Positions 63,580 to 64,000 of a DNA stretch of 64,000 nt are shown one piece after another. Position numbers and translations under genes: made by a program. Every line of letters starts with the position of its first letter. Within the stretch, counting starts at the first letter, position 1. The notes under the pieces were generated by a model, which searched no databases, had not been told where the DNA came from, and saw only the letters and a list, made by a program, of their open reading frames with translations. Origin of the DNA: Semisulcospira habei (lineage: Eukaryota; Mollusca; Gastropoda; Semisulcospiridae); assembly GCA_036245525.1 (NCBI GenBank), contig BTPG01000002.1, positions 167,421,501 to 167,485,500 of the forward strand. Direction: 5' to 3'.

Positions 63580-63736
63580 GTAAGCATACGCCACTTGCAT
63601 CATTTCTTTTTATAATGACATTTTTGTAATTGTCATCATGTGAGGAGTACAGCACAGCATGTTGATTGGTACAGGTTTGTTCTTGAGACTATTTTTTTGT
63701 TTGTCATGAGATGATGGAACTAAATCTCACTGAACT

Positions 63737-63866
63737 TTTTACTGCCAGAAAAATATGAATGCCACTTAAGGGCAAAAGGTAAAGAAACTCATGATTCCAT
63801 GCAGATGCAGGGGCTCATGATGTTCTTTGCTGTTTGCTGGCCCCTATTTATATCTGTGTTCTTTGC
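63737..63866 (-). repeat. Family E element, degraded
   Basis: TTTTACTGCCAGAAAAATATG, then a core with the AAAGAACATCATG variant in the right arm only. Confidence 0.6.
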
Positions 63867-64000
63867 ATGGATGGGGTTAATTAGCTTTGAATTTGCCATG
63901 GTTTCACAAAGTTCATTTGCAGTTGCATTTTCTCTTCATGAAAAGATAAGTTCCAGAATGTGTACTTGTTCGTATGTCCATTTAAAATAATTGTTTTAAC

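Noticed and set aside
97..63866. Repeated palindromes as a CRISPR array or as bacterial-type terminators
   Set aside because: Spacing is irregular, units are 75-225 bp, there are several families, and the setting is introns of an animal gene.

Overview
The window is nuclear DNA of an invertebrate animal, most likely a mollusc (probably a gastropod, by inference). It has spliced genes with large introns, an animal-type Piezo gene, non-LTR and LTR retroelement remains, many CA/GT and poly-C tracts, and no bacterial-type operon. Nearly all of it is the inside of one protein-coding gene on the + strand. This is a homologue of the Piezo mechanosensitive cation channel, of which the window holds roughly residues 55 to 920 of a protein of about 2,500. 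The first coding exon(s) lie upstream and the C-terminal blades, beam, anchor and pore lie downstream.

Layout of the gene: exons at 1600-1731, 2079-2121, 2417-2660, 3435-3628, 9590-9749, 10828-10950, two look-alike 39-nt exons at 16611-16649 and 18062-18100, then 22387-22446, (possibly 23095-23148), 28250-28599, 30162-30419, 31032-31185, a 30-nt micro-exon 32290-32319, 46953-47092, 48656-48804, 50112-50258, 56814-56920, 60305-60468, 62777-62965 and 63469-63579. Splice phases agree at every junction except the one entering the 28250 exon, which is left open. The two 39-nt exons are both phase 0/0 and look like a mutually exclusive pair.

The introns are packed with hairpin-forming palindromic repeats of about 75-225 bp, roughly seventy full or partial copies. 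I sorted them into families by end and core sequence. A: ends TTAACCCATTCAGCCC, core TTCAAGGGTAGTGCCAGATT. B: ends TTAACCCATATCATACTGAG, same type of core. C: ends TTAACCCTTTTCATCCTGAT, same type of core. D: ends CCCATAAGACCCTGA, same type of core. E: ends TTAACCCCTTCACTGCCAG, core AAGAGGCATAGATCCTCATG. F: ends TTAACCCTTTGTGTGTCGGT, core GATGATTCCTGCAGGAATC. G: TTAACTCATTCGAGACGTGC. H: GTGCTGGTCTGTGATTTTGG. J: GGGGCCAGTTGCATGAGCGA. K: GAGCAAAAGAAATGCAACAT. L: AAGGTCCTTGGGCTGATGTC-like. M: GCTTGCAGCCAGTGGTACTG. Families A, B, C, E, F, G and several single elements share TTAACYCWTT-type ends and sit between TTAA copies. This is the hallmark of piggyBac-type transposition, so I read them as piggyBac-like palindromic MITEs. 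Nested copies show that they moved.

The largest intron (32320-46952) carries a composite insertion. A 91-bp direct repeat (33027-33117 and 42584-42674, one mismatch) encloses a probable solo LTR on the minus strand with a 5-bp target duplication. Inside that LTR sit a 6-kb I/Nimb-type LINE with broken ORF1 and ORF2 and a truncated RTE-type LINE. No family A-M hairpin was seen inside it. Other transposons: a second solo LTR (14935-15933, minus strand), a PIF/Harbinger-like MITE (46242-46706), a pogo/Tigger-like MITE (51626-52348), a piggyBac-like MITE (50885-51575), a 1.5-kb TTAA element (57733-59272) holding an L2/CR1-type LINE fragment, and a tRNA-derived SINE (62382-62535).

All calls rest on reading the sequence and on remembered family features. 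No database search was run.
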